Of a DNA stretch of 48,991 bases, positions 47,551 to 48,991 are shown one piece after another. This DNA comes from Candidatus Moraniibacteriota bacterium (GTDB taxonomy: Bacteria; Patescibacteriota; Minisyncoccia; Moranbacterales; UBA2206): NCBI GenBank assembly GCA_013334765.1, contig JAAXWW010000007.1, forward strand, positions 1 to 48,991. The letters are read 5' to 3'. Within the stretch, counting starts at the first letter, position 1. Every line of letters begins with the position of its first letter. The notes below the pieces were generated by a model, which worked only from the letters and a program-made list of their open reading frames with translations, searched no databases and was not told the origin of the DNA. Both the position numbers and the translations under genes were made by a program.

Positions 47551-48153
47551 ATGATGATCCTTACCATTATCGGAGGGGCTTCTGGGGTTGGCAAGACATC
47601 GTTGTTAAAGTCACTTGCCGATATTAGGCAAATTAACACTGGTGATTTGTTCAAGCGCGCGATGATCCTGGGCAATCGAGACGATATAAAAAAAGGGGAT
47701 TGGTCGGTATATGAAGAAGATGTGGCCTCGGATATGGCAAAAATCACCATCGAGTCAATTGGTAGTGGCCAGGATATCATAATCGATACCCACTTTGCTG
47801 CCAAAATATTCGGAAAAAGCTACCGGATTGGACTGCGGGAAGAGTATCTGCGTCAATTCGGACAGGCCATATTGAGTCAGGAGTCTATTGCAATAAGGGT
47901 CGTTCTGGTATCTACGGATCCATACTTACTGTTAAATAGGCGCAGATTGGATAGTTCCAGAAACAGGGAGCTTGTTCCGTCTGATTGCTACAATGATTTG
48001 CGTAGCAATGATATCTACTCGCGGCGCTATTCGCATACACTAAGAATGGAGGCCGGGAAGGTTAATCTGAAGTGCGATATTGAATATCACGTTGTCGATA
48101 ACGATGATTTCGATTTTGCGCAAAAGCAACTAACGATAATCCTTGGGAGGTGA
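47551..48153 (+). CDS. Adenylate-kinase-like P-loop kinase
   Basis: ILTIIGGASGVGKTSLLKSL...RQINTGDLFKRAM; SD aaaggaggcag. Confidence 0.78.
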   Translation: MMILTIIGGASGVGKTSLLKSLADIRQINTGDLFKRAMILGNRDDIKKGDWSVYEEDVASDMAKITIESIGSGQDIIIDTHFAAKIFGKSYRIGLREEYLRQFGQAILSQESIAIRVVLVSTDPYLLLNRRRLDSSRNRELVPSDCYNDLRSNDIYSRRYSHTLRMEAGKVNLKCDIEYHVVDNDDFDFAQKQLTIILGR

Positions 48154-48156
48154 ATC

Positions 48157-48867
48157 GTGGACTTCTATTGGGCGAAGAACGAGGATGAGGCCAGAATGGA
48201 GCAGAATGCACTTGTTGATCTAGTAAAGACTAAGAAAACGGATTTTGACTTTGCTAGGTTCAGCGTCGGACTCGCTATTGGAACGGCTTATGATGAAAAC
48301 ACAAAAACTGCCATTGCCTCTTGCGTGCTTTTCGATAAGCACGGAAAGATGATGGGAGAAATTGCTTCTGCTGAAGTGGAGGTTGATTTTCCCTATGTTC
48401 CAGGATTATTGGCATTCAGGGTAGGTCCTGCAATTTGTGTGGCAGTTGATTCCCTGTGTGATAAGGCTGATCTCTTTCTTTTTGATGGGCAAGGCATAGC
48501 TCATCCTGGCGGATTCGGACTCGCGTCCCACATAGGCGTGCTTTTTGATAAGCCATCCGTTGGCGTTACGAAGAAATCGCTTTTCGGCAATTACTTCGTG
48601 CCATCGGGCAGCGCATATTGCACGCACTTGAGGCATCCTAGAACGAAAGAAACAATAGGCTATTGCGTGTCATCCGAACGTGAACGGGAATCGTTCTTTA
48701 TGTCGCCTGGACATCAGGTGTCGTTGCCTGAATCCATTGCAATCATTAAAGCAATTGCAGGGGATGGAGAAATGCCATATCCGATCAGATCTGTCCATAA
48801 GCATGCCAACAGATTAGCTGACGAATGCTGGAAAAAGCGGATTACGACTGAGGATCGGCGCAGCTGA
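48157..48867 (+). CDS. Endonuclease V family protein, predicted catalytically impaired
   Basis: FPYVPGLLAFRVGP, LFDGQGIAHPGGFGLASHIGVLFDKPSVGVTKKSLFG, MSPGHQVSLPES, VHKHANRLADE; GTG start 3 nt after kinase stop. Confidence 0.88.
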   Translation: MDFYWAKNEDEARMEQNALVDLVKTKKTDFDFARFSVGLAIGTAYDENTKTAIASCVLFDKHGKMMGEIASAEVEVDFPYVPGLLAFRVGPAICVAVDSLCDKADLFLFDGQGIAHPGGFGLASHIGVLFDKPSVGVTKKSLFGNYFVPSGSAYCTHLRHPRTKETIGYCVSSERERESFFMSPGHQVSLPESIAIIKAIAGDGEMPYPIRSVHKHANRLADECWKKRITTEDRRS

Positions 48868-48946
48868 TAATTGAATAAGATGAGATACATATTGGACACC
48901 CCTATGCTAGGCTAGGGAGTCGAATTAACCAATATCTATCTCTCCC

Positions 48947-48991
48947 ATGAAAGCCAAAGAAATCGGGTATTACCTCATTGCCGAACTCAAC
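48947..48991 (+). CDS. 5' end of an unidentified gene truncated by the window edge
   Basis: ATG followed by open frame MKAKEIGYYLIAELN. Confidence 0.4.
   Translation, partial: MKAKEIGYYLIAELN

Overview
This 49 kb window looks like a chromosomal segment of a Candidate Phyla Radiation/Patescibacteria-like bacterium. That placement is an inference from gene content, compact layout and style of intergenic repeats; no marker phylogeny was possible. Core genes: murE, lemA, htpX, pyk, tRNA-Ser(GGA), dnaG, rpoD, typA, a DEAD-box helicase, an ABC-F ATPase, a heterodimeric ABC exporter pair and an ArsR/permease pair. Accessory genes: a >2100-aa GNVGIGTTAP-repeat tail-fibre-like protein open at the left edge, an AAA/DUF4143-type ATPase, an AbiEi/AbiEii-like toxin-antitoxin pair, a GHKL-ATPase plus STAS-like pair, a SET-domain protein, a Pycsar-effector-like membrane protein, a Fic protein, and a P-loop kinase paired with an endonuclease V homologue. 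Most interesting signals: (1) the endonuclease V homologue appears to lack two catalytic carboxylates (Asp to Ala, Glu to Val) and is coupled to an adenylate-kinase-like gene; (2) an ATP-grasp gene has a complete attenuator-like leader (promoter, 33-aa hydrophobic leader ORF, mutually exclusive antiterminator and terminator); (3) a 32-bp-arm inverted repeat with a competing inner hairpin lies upstream of rpoD; (4) a 40-bp duplication of the typA 3' end borders the AbiE module; (5) a GHKL/STAS pair is driven from an operator-embedded, apparently leaderless promoter. All calls were made by reading the sequence and supplied ORFs; no database search was run.
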